DNA of 64,000 nucleotides from Salinivibrio costicola subsp. costicola ATCC 33508 = LMG 11651. GTDB taxonomy: Bacteria; Pseudomonadota; Gammaproteobacteria; Enterobacterales; Vibrionaceae. A program made the position numbers and the translations under genes. The notes under the pieces are model-generated. The model was given only the letters and a program-made list of their open reading frames with translations. It was not told the origin of the DNA and searched no databases. Where the stretch lies: NCBI GenBank assembly GCA_000565345.1, contig AQOF01000006.1:1-64000 (forward strand), in the 5' to 3' direction. Positions 48,861 to 58,875 of this stretch are shown piece by piece (positions within the stretch are counted from its first letter, which is position 1; each line of letters opens with the position of its first letter).

Positions 48861-50363
48861 GTGAATATTCTTGGTTATGCACAACGTATAGGTCGTGCGC
48901 TGATGGTGCCGGTGGCGGTACTACCTGCAGCTGCGATCTTAATGGGGGTCGGCTACTGGCTGGATCCAACCGGTTGGGGCGCAAATAATGCCCTTGCTGC
49001 TTTTATGATTAAGTCAGGCGCGGCGATCATTGAGAACATGTCCGTCTTATTTGCCATTGGTGTGGCTTACGGCATGTCAAAAGATAAAGACGGTGCGGCT
49101 GCTTTAGCAGGTTACGTCGGCTTTATGGTGATCACCACGTTATGTGCCCCAGGCGCGGTTAGCCAAATTGGTTTAATCGATATTTCTCTGGGTAACAATG
49201 AGTTAGCGTTTAGCCAAATCAATAACCAGTTTATCGGTATCTTGATTGGTGTGGTGTCGGCTGAGCTTTATAATCGCTATAGCGGCGTTGAGCTGCCAAA
49301 AGCGTTAGCCTTCTTTAGTGGTAAACGCTTGGTACCTATCCTGGTATCTGTGGTGGCTATCGCCATTTCGTTTGTACTGATGTTTGTCTGGCCTGTGGTG
49401 TTTGGTGGCCTGGTTCACTTCGGTGAAAGCATTACCAACTTAGGCGCCGCCGGTGCTGGTATTTACGGCTTCTTTAACCGCTTACTTATTCCAGTCGGGC
49501 TGCATCATGCGCTGAATGCGGTATTCTGGTTCGACACTGTGGGTATCAATGACTTGGGCCGTTTCTTGATGGGCGCACAAGGTCTTGCTTCTGGAGAAGC
49601 AATTAAGGGAACCACAGGCATGTATATGGCCGGTTTCTTCCCTGTGATGATGTTTGGCCTACCGGGTGCAGCGTTGGCTATGTATCACACCGCTCGCCCA
49701 GAGAATAAAGCACGTGTGGCATCGATCATGATTGCTGCAGGTTTTGCGTCTTTCTTTACCGGGGTGACTGAACCGCTTGAGTTTGCCTTCCTGTTCGTCG
49801 CGCCAGTGCTATTTGTCTTGCACGCGTTCTTGACCGGTATTTCGTTGTTCATTGCTGCAACGTTCAACTGGACGGCAGGCTTTGGTTTCTCGGCAGGCCT
49901 TGTTGACTTGGTGTTGTCCTCGAAAAACCCCGTCGCCAACGAATGGTATATGCTTCCTGTCATGGGGCTGGTGTTCTTTGTGCTCTACTATGCCACCTTC
50001 CGAGCGGCTATCATGGCAATGAACTTGAAAACGCCAGGTCGAGAAGATGACGCGGTTGAAAGTGCGCCTGCCAACAACAATGGCAAGAGTGATAACCGTG
50101 AACTTGCGCGTCAATACTTGAAAGCATTAGGCGGCCATCAAAACCTCACATCAATTGATGCCTGTATTACGCGTTTGCGTCTGTCAGTGGCTGACCGTGA
50201 TATTGTTGATGAAGCGAAGCTAAAAGCGATTGGTGCGATGGGCGTGGTCAAACTCGGCGAAAATAACTTGCAGGTTATTCTCGGTCCATTGGCAGAGATT
50301 ATTGCCGGGGAGCTCAAGCAGATCCCTGAAGATGAAGATCTCTCCAAGGTGTCGTTGCCTTAA
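48861..50363 (+). CDS. nagE: N-acetylglucosamine PTS enzyme IICB (NagE) without IIA domain
   Basis: 500-residue sugar permease that imports and phosphorylates GlcNAc. The IIC membrane domain spans about residues 1-390 (RIGRALMVPVAVLPAAAILM, GLHHALNAVFWFDTVG, FFTGVTEPLEFAFLF). The IIB domain follows at about 415-490, with the phosphorylated Cys in NLTSIDACITRLRLSV. There is no C-terminal IIA domain as in E. coli NagE (648 residues), so phosphate probably comes from the separate glucose IIA protein. GTG 48861 with GGGGGA upstream is preferred over the in-frame start at 48783. It is divergent from nagBAC. Confidence 0.94.
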   Translation: MNILGYAQRIGRALMVPVAVLPAAAILMGVGYWLDPTGWGANNALAAFMIKSGAAIIENMSVLFAIGVAYGMSKDKDGAAALAGYVGFMVITTLCAPGAVSQIGLIDISLGNNELAFSQINNQFIGILIGVVSAELYNRYSGVELPKALAFFSGKRLVPILVSVVAIAISFVLMFVWPVVFGGLVHFGESITNLGAAGAGIYGFFNRLLIPVGLHHALNAVFWFDTVGINDLGRFLMGAQGLASGEAIKGTTGMYMAGFFPVMMFGLPGAALAMYHTARPENKARVASIMIAAGFASFFTGVTEPLEFAFLFVAPVLFVLHAFLTGISLFIAATFNWTAGFGFSAGLVDLVLSSKNPVANEWYMLPVMGLVFFVLYYATFRAAIMAMNLKTPGREDDAVESAPANNNGKSDNRELARQYLKALGGHQNLTSIDACITRLRLSVADRDIVDEAKLKAIGAMGVVKLGENNLQVILGPLAEIIAGELKQIPEDEDLSKVSLP

Positions 50364-50578
50364 ACTTAGTTTGAATGATAAATAATGACGATGAAAACGC
50401 TCAGAGGGTTGCTGGGCGTTTTTTTATCCACGGAGCATGTTGGTTTCGTCTAAAAAAGTAACAATTAAGAGGGCGTAGCAAAGACAATCACAACAACGGG
50501 TTGAGTCAGAGGGCGGAATAGGCGATCATAACGTCTATGTAGCTTTAAAATTCGCATTTTTGATACGAGGTAACCTTG

Positions 50579-52246
50579 ATGAGTGATGCTGAAGCTCGTC
50601 CCACTAACTTTATTCGCCAAATCATTGATAAAGATTTGGCGGAAGGGAAACACACAGCGATCGTGACACGTTTCCCACCGGAGCCGAATGGGTATTTGCA
50701 CATTGGCCATGCTAAATCAATTTGTTTGAATTTTGGGATTGCGCAAGACTATCAGGGTGAATGTAACCTGCGTTTTGACGATACTAACCCAGAGAAAGAA
50801 AACGTTGAGTATGTCGCGTCAATCAAGCGTGATGTGCAGTGGCTAGGCTTTGATTGGGCGGGAGAGGTGCGTTACTCCTCAAACTACTTTGATAAGCTTT
50901 ATGGTTATGCCATCGAGTTGATTAAAAAAGGATTGGCGTATGTTGAAGAGCTAACGCCCGATGAGATCCGCGAGTATCGCGGTACCCTGACGGCGCCGGG
51001 CAAACATAGCCCTTACCGTGAGCGTACTGTTGAAGAAAACCTCGCACTGTTTGAAAAAATGCGCGCGGGGGAGTTCGAAGAAGGAAAAGCCTGTCTACGA
51101 GCCAAAATAGACATGGCATCGCCGTTTATGGTGATGCGTGATCCTGTGCTTTATCGCGTTCGTTTTGTCCATCATCACCAAACTGGGGATAAGTGGTGCA
51201 TTTACCCAATGTATGACTTCACCCACTGTATTTCTGATGCGCTTGAGGGCATTACTCACTCACTTTGTACGTTAGAGTTTCAAGACAACCGTCGATTGTA
51301 TGATTGGGTACTGGAAAACATCACCATTGATTGTACGCCTCATCAGTATGAATTTAGCCGTCTGAATCTCGAATGCACGGTGATGTCGAAACGTAAACTC
51401 AATCAATTGGTAGAAGAACAACTCGTTAATGGTTGGGATGACCCGCGTATGCTGACTATATCTGGCTTACGTCGTCGCGGCTATACACCGGCGTCGATTC
51501 GTGAGTTTTGTCAGCGTATTGGTGTCACTAAGCAAGACAACACCATTGAAATGAGCTCTTTGGAGTCTTGTGTCCGTGACGACTTGAACGACAACGCACC
51601 GCGCGCAATGGCTGTTCTTGATCCCATTAAACTGGTGATTGAAAACAAAACAGACGGTGTTGAGTGGCTTGACGCGCCGAATCATCCGAACCAACCCGAA
51701 ATGGGAACCCGCCAGGTACCCTTCTCGAGTGAAATCTGGATTGAGCGCGAAGACTTCCGCGAATCAGCAAACAAAAAATATAAGCGTCTGGTGTTAGACA
51801 AAGAAGTGCGTTTGCGTAATGCCTATGTGGTGAAAGCAGAACGCTGTGACAAGGACGAAGACGGCAATATTACCACGGTGTATTGTCGCTACGACCCCGA
51901 TACGTTAGGGAAAGACCCAGCCGATGGTCGTAAAGTCAAAGGCGTTATTCATTGGGTATCTGCCGATAAGGCGTTACCTGCTGAGTTCCGTTTGTATGAT
52001 CGCCTCTTTACGGTACCTAACCCAGCAAGTGCAGATAACTTTGCCGAGACGATTAATCCAGAGTCACTGCAAGTACAGCAAGGCTATGTCGAGCCAAGTA
52101 TGCAGAATGCGCCGGCTGAAAAAGGTTATCAGTTCGAGCGGACGGGCTATTTCTGTGTCGATAACAAAGATAGCCAACCCGATGCACTTGTTTTTAACCG
52201 AACAGTGAGCCTAAGGGATACTTGGGCGAAAATAGAAGGGAAGTAA
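50579..52246 (+). CDS. glnS: Glutaminyl-tRNA synthetase
   Basis: 555-residue class I aminoacyl-tRNA synthetase that charges tRNA-Gln. The HIGH motif lies in [20 protein letters not shown] (about residues 32-51), and the KMSKS-type motif is VMSKRKL near residue 270. Other GlnS segments are [16 protein letters not shown] and [20 protein letters not shown]. The C-terminal anticodon-binding beta-barrels follow. ATG 50579 with GAGG upstream is preferred over TTG 50576. It follows nagE as in E. coli. Confidence 0.97.
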   Translation: MSDAEARPTNFIRQIIDKDLAEGKHTAIVTRFPPEPNGYLHIGHAKSICLNFGIAQDYQGECNLRFDDTNPEKENVEYVASIKRDVQWLGFDWAGEVRYSSNYFDKLYGYAIELIKKGLAYVEELTPDEIREYRGTLTAPGKHSPYRERTVEENLALFEKMRAGEFEEGKACLRAKIDMASPFMVMRDPVLYRVRFVHHHQTGDKWCIYPMYDFTHCISDALEGITHSLCTLEFQDNRRLYDWVLENITIDCTPHQYEFSRLNLECTVMSKRKLNQLVEEQLVNGWDDPRMLTISGLRRRGYTPASIREFCQRIGVTKQDNTIEMSSLESCVRDDLNDNAPRAMAVLDPIKLVIENKTDGVEWLDAPNHPNQPEMGTRQVPFSSEIWIEREDFRESANKKYKRLVLDKEVRLRNAYVVKAERCDKDEDGNITTVYCRYDPDTLGKDPADGRKVKGVIHWVSADKALPAEFRLYDRLFTVPNPASADNFAETINPESLQVQQGYVEPSMQNAPAEKGYQFERTGYFCVDNKDSQPDALVFNRTVSLRDTWAKIEGK

Positions 52247-52247
52247 T

Positions 52248-52282
52248 AAAAAGCCGGCGTGTTTATCACGCCGGCTTTTTTG
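52248..52282. terminator. Bidirectional terminator between glnS and fur
   Basis: AAAAAGCCGGCGTG-TTTAT-CACGCCGGCTTTTTT, a long perfect stem with A and T tracts between convergent genes. Confidence 0.92.
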
Positions 52283-52316
52283 TTGTTATGTCACACCGCT
52301 AGTCGGTGTGCATCGA

Positions 52317-52763
52317 TTAATCTGCGTTGTGAATGGAAGGATCGGCTTTGCAGTCGCCCTCCTGACAATGGCCATACAGATACAGGCTATGGTTGGTTAA
52401 TTTCACATTAAAGCGGGCGGCAATCTCTTTCTGACGCTCTTCAATTAAGTCGTCAGAAAACTCAATGACTTTACCGCAATCAAGGCAAACTAAGTGATCG
52501 TGATGATGCTGTGTCGCGAGTTCAAAGACCGATTTACCGCCTTCAAAATGGTGACGCGTTACAATGCCCGCATCATCAAATTGGTTTAATACGCGGTAGA
52601 CCGTCGCTAGGCCAATTTCTTCGCCTAGGTCAATTAACTTCTTATACAGGTCTTCGGCACTGATGTGCTGGCAATCTGGCTGTTGCAGCACTTCTAGGAT
52701 CTTGAGTCGTGGGAGCGTGACTTTCAGCCCAGCTTGCTTCAACGCCTGGTTATTGTCTGACAT
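52317..52763 (-). CDS. fur: Ferric uptake regulator Fur
   Basis: 148-residue iron-responsive repressor. The N-terminal winged helix runs over about residues 1-82 (LKQAGLKVTLPRLKILEVL, EEIGLATVYRVLNQFDDAGI). The metal-binding region is ATQHHHDHLVCLDCGKVIEF near 85-103, with the CxxC structural zinc site, and a second Cys pair lies in CQEGDC near 133. The gene is intact and normal in length. I saw no clear Fur box in its own promoter. The fur-fldA neighbourhood matches E. coli, but fldA is in a separate transcript here. Confidence 0.97.
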   Translation of the reverse strand: MSDNNQALKQAGLKVTLPRLKILEVLQQPDCQHISAEDLYKKLIDLGEEIGLATVYRVLNQFDDAGIVTRHHFEGGKSVFELATQHHHDHLVCLDCGKVIEFSDDLIEERQKEIAARFNVKLTNHSLYLYGHCQEGDCKADPSIHNAD

Positions 52764-52958
52764 GTGTATCTACCTGTTTTCTGTCTCTGTGAAGACAGTT
52801 GGATTAGCAAGGAAATATTCTATAAGACTATCAAAATTGCACTGCTCTCGCTACATCAGCCAGGCTTTCTGCGTACGAAAATTGTTCATCTGTGGTTGCA
52901 TCAATGTTTACAAGATGTGAATATTGTCTGGTGGACCAGATAAGGAAGTCAATAGACC

Positions 52959-53447
52959 ATGAATCGTTTCTATAAGCCACGAGTGGTGAAGTGGGCACTT
53001 AATAGCTGGCCACCGTTTTGGGGAGCCGGTATTCGCATTGAAAACATCAGCCCTGACTTTAAACGTGTCAATATGCGATTGAAGTTACGTTGGTGGAACA
53101 AAAATGCCAATCGTACTCAATATGGCGGCAGTATCTTCTCCTTAACTGATCCTGTTTACGCATTGATGTTAATGGGTATTTTAGGGCCACAGTACCATGT
53201 GTGGGACAAGCAAGCTGATATCAATTTTATCAAGCCTGGGACCACCGATTTATATGCAGATTTTGTGATCAGCGAAGCGGTATTAACCGATATTCAGCAC
53301 AAGGCAGGGCAGGGTGACAAGGTGTTACCCGAATTTGTGGTACATGTGAAAGATGCACATGGCGAGGTAGTTGCAGAAGTCAAGCGCACGCTGTATGTGA
53401 GAAAGAAACGGCAATACCGTGATATCTCGCCCAAAGAAGCTGCGTAA
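52959..53447 (+). CDS. DUF4442 hotdog-fold thioesterase-like protein
   Basis: This 162-residue protein has features of the DUF4442/YiiD C-terminal hotdog family: PPFWGAGIRIENISPDFKRV, then RLKLRWWNKNANRTQYGGSI and SLTDPVYALMLMGILGP. The hotdog core ends with VVAEVKRTLYVRKK. Such proteins are thought to act on acyl-CoA or acyl-ACP, but the substrate is unknown. It is divergent from fur and sits between fur and fldA, where E. coli has only uof. A bidirectional terminator follows. Confidence 0.82.
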   Translation: MNRFYKPRVVKWALNSWPPFWGAGIRIENISPDFKRVNMRLKLRWWNKNANRTQYGGSIFSLTDPVYALMLMGILGPQYHVWDKQADINFIKPGTTDLYADFVISEAVLTDIQHKAGQGDKVLPEFVVHVKDAHGEVVAEVKRTLYVRKKRQYRDISPKEAA

Positions 53448-53448
53448 T

Positions 53449-53491
53449 AAAAAACGCCAAGGCTAAGCTTAAGCTCGCCTTGGCGTTTTTT
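53449..53491. terminator. Bidirectional terminator between DUF4442 gene and fldA
   Basis: AACGCCAAGGC and GCCTTGGCGTT with a 13-base loop containing TAAGCTTA, flanked by A and T tracts. Confidence 0.9.
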
Positions 53492-53512
53492 CGTCTCTCG
53501 AATCAGTGTGTT

Positions 53513-54040
53513 TTAGTCTTCGAGTTCGGCTAAACACATTTCTTCGTGAATTTGCTTAACCCATTTGCTCACACGTTCGTCGGTCAACTCTGGTTGGCGA
53601 TCTTCATCAACGCATAAGCCGACAAAATGGCTATCATCCACAAGGGCTTGCGAGGCTTCAAACTCGTATCCTGCCGTTGGCCAGTGACCAATGATGGTCG
53701 CGCCCTTGGCTTCAATAATATCACGCACTGTGCCCATTGCGTCACAGAAGTACTCTGCGTAATCTTCTTGGTCACCACAGCCGAAAATGGCAACGAGTTT
53801 GGTGGAAAAGTCGATTTGCTCTAGCTCGGGAAAGAAATCATCCCAATCACACTGCGCTTCACCATAATACCAAGTTGGGATCCCGATCAGCAGCAGATCG
53901 AAGTTATCAATATCTTCTTTGCTGCTTTTCGCGATGTCTTGCACGTGGACCATTTGCTTGCCCAGCTGCTTTTGAATGCTTTTCGCAATTGCTTCAGTGT
54001 TGCCTGTGTCACTACCAAAGAAGAGACCTACACTCGCCAT
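53513..54040 (-). CDS. fldA: Flavodoxin FldA
   Basis: 175-residue long-chain flavodoxin, an FMN electron carrier that replaces ferredoxin. The phosphate-binding loop is FFGSDTGNTEAIAKSIQ (about residues 7-23). The aromatic FMN-stacking regions are IPTWYYGEAQCDWDDFFPEL near 56 and GCGDQEDYAEYFCDAMG near 88. The long-chain insertion GYEFEASQALVDDSHFVGL follows near 125. The gene is intact and fully typical. It lies near fur, as in E. coli. Confidence 0.97.
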   Translation of the reverse strand: MASVGLFFGSDTGNTEAIAKSIQKQLGKQMVHVQDIAKSSKEDIDNFDLLLIGIPTWYYGEAQCDWDDFFPELEQIDFSTKLVAIFGCGDQEDYAEYFCDAMGTVRDIIEAKGATIIGHWPTAGYEFEASQALVDDSHFVGLCVDEDRQPELTDERVSKWVKQIHEEMCLAELED

Positions 54041-54167
54041 ATAAAAATACCCGTTTTTGTCAGTGGGTTGCTGTTTGCAACTAACTCGAATTTAAGAAAA
54101 AGCCGTGCTTTTTCACACCCATATGCATAGGCGATTATTCTCCGTTGGGTTAGCCGATACCGACGCT

Positions 54168-54371
54168 TCACCAAACCAATTGAATAACCCCTTTTACGAT
54201 AAAGCCGACACAGCCTAGCGTGAGCACAAACCAGACGATTCGTCGACCGAATACTGGTACGTTGCCCTCACGTAACACGTCTTTAATTGCCATGCCGATA
54301 AAAAAGAAAATCGCGGCGAAGACGAGATCTAGACCAATTTTTTCGAGCAATTGAAAGTGCTCGTAAAGCAT
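54168..54371 (-). CDS. DUF2788 small membrane protein
   Basis: 67-residue protein with two hydrophobic helices (about residues 13-30 and 44-63). The pattern is LDLVFAAIFFFIGMAIKDVL followed by GNVPVFGRRIVWFVLTLGC, as in the DUF2788 family common in Vibrio and relatives. The start ATG 54371 has GGAGG 6 bases before it; the longer frame from 54407 is not needed. It lies between fldA and ybfF, where E. coli has ybfE. Function unknown. Confidence 0.82.
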   Translation of the reverse strand: MLYEHFQLLEKIGLDLVFAAIFFFIGMAIKDVLREGNVPVFGRRIVWFVLTLGCVGFIVKGVIQLVW

Positions 54372-54431
54372 GCGTGCCTCCATTGAGCACCGACTTCTGC
54401 GGCGCAATATACCACAAGGGTTGCTTAACTG

Positions 54432-55205
54432 TTAACGCTCGCCCGGCATTAAAAAGCGTTCGATGACACTTGCGACCACGGCTGGCTTTTCTGCATGTAG
54501 CCAATGCCCTGTGCCTGCCACCATGTGCGCTTTTGAATGGGGGAACTGCGCGACAATGGTATCGCGATGCTCAGACTGGATGTATTCAGAGTTCTGTCCT
54601 TTAACAAATAATGTTGGGCCTGAATACGGTCCAAAGGCTGTCCACCCCATGATGTCACGATAACCGTGATAAAGATTATCAATATTAAAGCGCCAGTCGT
54701 AGTGACCGTGATCGGTTTTATAGAGTGATTTCAATAAAAATTGGGTCACACCTGGGTTTTCGATCGATCGATTCATGATCGATTGCGCTTGCTGGCGATT
54801 TTCTAAGGTAACTGTTTGGGTCTCGCGTAGTGCGTTAAAGACATTGTCATGTCGGCTAACTTGATAGTCGACGGGGGCAATGTCCATCACAACCAGCTGC
54901 GAGACGCGCTCGGGAAAACGCTGGGCGATGGCCATGGCGACTTTGCCGCCCATCGAATGGCCCACCAGCGTGACCGTCTCAAGACGTTGCGCGTTCATCC
55001 AAGCAACCACAGCATCTGACTGGCTTTGATAATCCATACTCTTAGTATGATAGGACTGTCCATGGTTGGGGAGATCAATCTGATAGACACAAAAATGCTG
55101 AGCAAGGCTTTTAGCTAGCCCACCTAAATTATCCAGATCCCCAAATAAACCGTGGATTAATACGAGTGGTGACCCCTCACCACGAGATTTTCCATTTAAC
55201 AACAC
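54432..55205 (-). CDS. ybfF: Alpha/beta-hydrolase esterase YbfF
   Basis: 257-residue cytosolic esterase, probably active on short acyl esters or acyl-CoA. The oxyanion loop is PLVLIHGLFGDLDNLGGLAK (about residues 17-36). The nucleophile elbow is VGHSMGGKVAMAIAQRFPE (Ser near 89), and the catalytic His lies in AGTGHWLHAEKPAVV near the C-terminus. It is divergent from seqA, with 99 bases between, the same arrangement as in E. coli. Confidence 0.92.
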   Translation of the reverse strand: MLLNGKSRGEGSPLVLIHGLFGDLDNLGGLAKSLAQHFCVYQIDLPNHGQSYHTKSMDYQSQSDAVVAWMNAQRLETVTLVGHSMGGKVAMAIAQRFPERVSQLVVMDIAPVDYQVSRHDNVFNALRETQTVTLENRQQAQSIMNRSIENPGVTQFLLKSLYKTDHGHYDWRFNIDNLYHGYRDIMGWTAFGPYSGPTLFVKGQNSEYIQSEHRDTIVAQFPHSKAHMVAGTGHWLHAEKPAVVASVIERFLMPGER

Positions 55206-55304
55206 GTTGCTTTTCTCTCAGATTACTGGCTTTAACGTAGAGTATACCTATCTATCTCTGTATAATCGCCCCGTCAAACGATAAACAGGACGCGATGAAA
55301 AACA

Positions 55305-55850
55305 ATGAAAACGATTGAGGTTGACGACGATCTATACCGTTATATTGCCAGCCAAACCCAGCATATTGGCGAAAGTGCATCAGACATTTTACGTCGCCTA
55401 TTACTGTCGGATGCGGCACCGCAGCCCAGTCAAGCTGCGCCGACGACGTCCTCTCGTTCTAGTGGCATTGTTGTCAGTAAAGATGCTGGACGGAGTGTGT
55501 CCACTGATCGTGTCAAAGCGATGCGAACGCTTTTGATCTCAGATGAGTTTGCCGCACAAGATCGTGCCATAGGCCGTTTTATGCTTGTCCTAACCACTTT
55601 ATACCGTGTTGATCAGCAAGGTTTTGCCGACGGTATGGCGTTAAAAGGACGCACTCGTCTGTATTTTTCCGATAATCCACAAACACTGTTGGAAAGCGGC
55701 AAAACAACCAAACCTAAACAGATTCCAGATACACCTTTTTGGGTCATCACCAATACCAACACTGGTCGCAAACGCCAAATGGTGGAGCAGTTGATGGAAA
55801 AAATGCAGTTCCCCAGTGATTTGACCGAGAAGGTTGTGAACGCGATTTAA
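55305..55850 (+). CDS. seqA: Negative modulator of replication initiation SeqA
   Basis: 181-residue protein that binds hemimethylated GATC sites, sequesters oriC and organises new DNA. The N-terminal filament-forming domain is [18 protein letters not shown] with [10 protein letters not shown] (residues 1-36). A flexible Ser/Pro/Ala linker (38-60) follows. The C-terminal DNA-binding domain includes [20 protein letters not shown] (about residues 146-165). It is followed by pgm after 28 bases, the conserved seqA-pgm operon. Its presence implies Dam methylation in this organism. Confidence 0.96.
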   Translation: MKTIEVDDDLYRYIASQTQHIGESASDILRRLLLSDAAPQPSQAAPTTSSRSSGIVVSKDAGRSVSTDRVKAMRTLLISDEFAAQDRAIGRFMLVLTTLYRVDQQGFADGMALKGRTRLYFSDNPQTLLESGKTTKPKQIPDTPFWVITNTNTGRKRQMVEQLMEKMQFPSDLTEKVVNAI

Positions 55851-55878
55851 TCTATGCCACTCATGGGAGAAGAGAAAT

Positions 55879-57525
55879 ATGGCAGTGCATCCCCAAGCAG
55901 GACAACGCGCACAAGCAGCAGACTTGTGTGATATTCCTGCGCTTGTTACGCGTTTTTTCCAAGCTCAACCTCGGCCAGGGCAACCCGAACAACAAGTTGC
56001 TTTTGGTACGTCAGGTCATCGCGGGAGCGCATTAAACACCACCTTCAATCGAGATCATATTTTAGCGATTGCACAGGGAATCTGTGATGAACGCCAAGCC
56101 CGTGGCATCACAGGGCCAGTGTTTGTCGGTAAAGATACGCATGCATTGTCTGCGCCTGCGTTTGGGGCGGTCATACAAGTGTTGGCGGCGAATCAGGTGC
56201 AAATTATCGCACAGACAAATCAGGGCTATACGCCAACACCGGGCATTTCCCAGCAAATTCTGGCTTATAATCGTGATCATGCTGAACAAGCGGATGGCAT
56301 TGTCATTACCCCTTCACATAATCCACCGCAAGATGGCGGCATTAAATATAATCCACCACATGGCGGGCCGGCAGAGGGAGAAATCACCAAGGCGATTGAA
56401 TCCCGAGCCAATCGATACATCGATACCTATTTAGAGGGTGTTCAACAAATCGATATCGATGCGGCGATGGCCAGCGACTATTACGTTGAAAAAGATCTCG
56501 TGACTCCTTATGTTGCCGGTCTGACGCAGGTGGTTGATATTGAAGCCATTCAAAAAGCGGGATTAAAGCTGGCTGTTGACCCTTTAGGTGGTGCAGGTAT
56601 CGCCTATTGGCAACAGATTGCGACTCAGTATCAACTCGATATTACCTTGATTAACGATCATGTCGACCCGACGTTTGGCTTTATGCCGCGCGATAGTGAT
56701 GGCGTTATCCGGATGGATTGTTCGTCTGCTTATGCGATGGCTGGGTTGCTCGCTTATAAAGACGATTATGACTTGGCTTTTGGTAATGATCCCGACTTTG
56801 ATCGTCACGGCATTGTGACCCCCGCCGGTTTGATGAATCCTAATCATTACTTGGCGGTGTGCATTGATTATTTATTCCGACATCGTCAGCAGTGGCCTGC
56901 AGGGTTAGGTGTCGGTAAAACACTGGTGTCTAGTGCCATCATCGATAAAGTCGTCAATGACTTATCACGCCCGCTGGTTGAAGTCCCGGTCGGCTTCAAG
57001 TGGTTCGTGCCTGGTTTGCATGAGGGGACGCTTGGCTTTGGCGGTGAAGAGAGTGCGGGGGCGTCGTTTTTAACCTTTGATGGTCAGCCTTGGTCTACCG
57101 ATAAAGATGGTATTATTCTTTGCTTACTGGCGGCAGAAATCCTGGCGGTGACGGGGCTGACACCACAGGCTTATTATCAAAAGCTGGCGGATAAACATGG
57201 GGATCCTGCCTATAACCGTTTGCAAGCGGTCGCTAACGCGCAACAAAAGCAGGTGCTGAGCCAACTGCGCCCGGAAATGGTGACGGCTGACACCTTAGCA
57301 GGGGATGTCATCACCGCTAAATTGACTCATGCACCAGGTAACGGCGCGGCAATTGGCGGACTCAAAGTGGTCACAGATCATGGTTGGTTTGCGGCTCGCC
57401 CATCAGGAACCGAAGACATTTATAAAATCTACTGTGAGAGCTTTAAAGGCGAGCAACACTTGCGCTTGATTGAACAGGAAGCGCAACAAATTGTCGATCG
57501 CGTGTTTGAGCAACAGGGCGTCTAG
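55879..57525 (+). CDS. pgm: Phosphoglucomutase
   Basis: 548-residue alpha-D-phosphohexomutase interconverting glucose-1-P and glucose-6-P. The phospho-Ser loop is [19 protein letters not shown] (Ser near 146), the magnesium site is [16 protein letters not shown], the sugar loop is [13 protein letters not shown], and the phosphate loop is [16 protein letters not shown] at the C-terminus. The N-terminal [10 protein letters not shown] is also typical. The ribosome site GGGAGAAGAG lies upstream. Intact, co-transcribed with seqA. Confidence 0.97.
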   Translation: MAVHPQAGQRAQAADLCDIPALVTRFFQAQPRPGQPEQQVAFGTSGHRGSALNTTFNRDHILAIAQGICDERQARGITGPVFVGKDTHALSAPAFGAVIQVLAANQVQIIAQTNQGYTPTPGISQQILAYNRDHAEQADGIVITPSHNPPQDGGIKYNPPHGGPAEGEITKAIESRANRYIDTYLEGVQQIDIDAAMASDYYVEKDLVTPYVAGLTQVVDIEAIQKAGLKLAVDPLGGAGIAYWQQIATQYQLDITLINDHVDPTFGFMPRDSDGVIRMDCSSAYAMAGLLAYKDDYDLAFGNDPDFDRHGIVTPAGLMNPNHYLAVCIDYLFRHRQQWPAGLGVGKTLVSSAIIDKVVNDLSRPLVEVPVGFKWFVPGLHEGTLGFGGEESAGASFLTFDGQPWSTDKDGIILCLLAAEILAVTGLTPQAYYQKLADKHGDPAYNRLQAVANAQQKQVLSQLRPEMVTADTLAGDVITAKLTHAPGNGAAIGGLKVVTDHGWFAARPSGTEDIYKIYCESFKGEQHLRLIEQEAQQIVDRVFEQQGV

Positions 57526-57550
57526 CGCGCTGTTTCCGTTCTCCTTTTGC

Positions 57551-57588
57551 AAAAAGCGTGCACGATTAAGTGCGCGCTTTTTATTTTT
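57551..57588. terminator. Terminator between pgm and the DUF1853 gene
   Basis: AAAAAGCGTGCAC and GTGCGCGCTTTTT pair with one mismatch around ATTAA, with A and T tracts on the two sides. It lies after pgm and overlaps the end of the convergent DUF1853 gene. Confidence 0.75.
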
Positions 57589-58405
57589 TGGGGGCGGGCG
57601 AAGGTGCGTTATTAGGCCAAGTGTTCGGCACTACGAACCAAGGTGTTTGTGTGTTATCTAACAAATGACACGTGCGGTCTATGTTACCGAGACTGCCTGG
57701 GACAATGGGGGGTAACTCCCCAAATTCTGGCAGAGATAACCATTGATCGCGGGCCAACATGGCAAATTCTCTGTCTGTTGGCAGTTCGTCAGGCCAGCAC
57801 CACCAACCACCGACACTTGCCGCATTAACGGGAGGCCAGTCGGGCAGGTCAGTATCCTGGCTGTAATGGCGGTAAAGCCGGCCTTGAACCATTAAGCGTT
57901 TTTGGGTGGGACGCCAATGAGGAAACTGTTGGCAAAAGCTTGGATGACTCGACAGAGCCAATTGATGGTCAATCATGCGCGCAACTTTGATATCGAGTGC
58001 GTCCTTGGCGTTCGGACCCAGCCAGCGATTCTGATGAGCAAGATAAAATTTTACCGCGACTTCCCAGTGTTCTAACTGCCCTTGGTACTCAATCAAAAAA
58101 TCAATGACACCTCGTGTTTTTCCAGCCTCATTAACCTGTATTTCTTCTGCTTCTAGTCGCAAGTGAGGATGATGATGGATTAACTCAGTGAGCAACCATT
58201 GATAATAAAAGCCAATTCGCCTAGGGCCCGCGTACGGTTTAGATGCCGATACCGAGACGGCCGAGAAAAGTCCGTGCGGTACAAGCGAAAACTGCTCAGA
58301 AGACAACAACGGAAATTGGCGTTGTAGCCATTTTATATCCGCCTGTATTTGTTCCCTATTGGCAAACAACGTGTCCGGTGAGTGGTGTGACCGCAGATAA
58401 GCCAT
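57581..58405 (-). CDS. DUF1853 family protein
   Basis: A 274-residue cytosolic protein with the DUF1853 landmarks RIGFYYQWLLTELIHHHP, GVIDFLIEYQGQLEHWEVAV, KFYLAHQNRWLGPNAKDALD and KVARMIDHQLAL. The acidic residue in GVIDF followed by WEVAVKF recalls the D...E-x-K core of PD-(D/E)XK nucleases; this is my inference, with no activity shown. The start at 58405 is the first ATG of the frame. Not part of the shared E. coli order. Confidence 0.8.
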   Translation of the reverse strand: MAYLRSHHSPDTLFANREQIQADIKWLQRQFPLLSSEQFSLVPHGLFSAVSVSASKPYAGPRRIGFYYQWLLTELIHHHPHLRLEAEEIQVNEAGKTRGVIDFLIEYQGQLEHWEVAVKFYLAHQNRWLGPNAKDALDIKVARMIDHQLALSSHPSFCQQFPHWRPTQKRLMVQGRLYRHYSQDTDLPDWPPVNAASVGGWWCWPDELPTDREFAMLARDQWLSLPEFGELPPIVPGSLGNIDRTCHLLDNTQTPWFVVPNTWPNNAPSPAPKK

Positions 58406-58543
58406 AATGTAATTTAATTACCTTGTTAATCGTTTGTTAATACCAAAAACGTATTTTTAGGATAAAAAACCAGCAAAATGTAGTAATGCTACAAAAATAA
58501 TGATAGATTTCACACATAACTGGTCAGATGAGTGAGGTTCGCT

Positions 58544-58741
58544 ATGTATAAACCGTTCGATAAAACCCGTGTTGTTCTGCGTCGTTGTGTTGTCGTAGTG
58601 GCGGGCATCACTTGCCTGCCAACGCTGATTGCGCCATCGCTAGCTTCTCGTATTTATAGCCATTTGCACCAAGTATGGCTTAAAGACAGCACCAAACCTG
58701 TATGGCTGGCTGAGTCCGAGAAAGCTGGGGGCTATCTGTAA
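58544..58741 (+). CDS. Small hypothetical protein with one membrane segment
   Basis: A 65-residue ORF with a basic N-terminus (YKPFDKTRVVLRRC), one hydrophobic segment (VVVVAGITCLPTLIAPSLAS) and a polar tail ending AESEKAGGYL. GAGG lies 6 bases before the ATG, and a terminator-like hairpin follows at 58783. It could be a signal-anchored or exported small protein. I do not recognise the family. Confidence 0.5.
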   Translation: MYKPFDKTRVVLRRCVVVVAGITCLPTLIAPSLASRIYSHLHQVWLKDSTKPVWLAESEKAGGYL

Positions 58742-58782
58742 CCCGCGAAGGTCTGATTTAAACGCACAACTTCGTGTGGTTG

Positions 58783-58820
58783 AAAAAGGCGGTTAGCATC
58801 AATGCTAGCCGCTTTTTTTA
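58783..58820 (+). terminator. Terminator after the small ORF
   Basis: AAAAAGGCGGTTAGCA and TGCTAGCCGCTTTTTT pair with two near-matches (G-U type) around TCAA, followed by T residues. Confidence 0.75.
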
Positions 58821-58875
58821 TCTTTGCTTGTCAGGTTACACTGTTCCCATTGTCTCGCAAGTGAATGTGATTGCT

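Noticed and set aside
52764-52958. Fur box in the fur promoter
   Set aside because: No sequence close to GATAATGATAATCATTATC is present in the gap.
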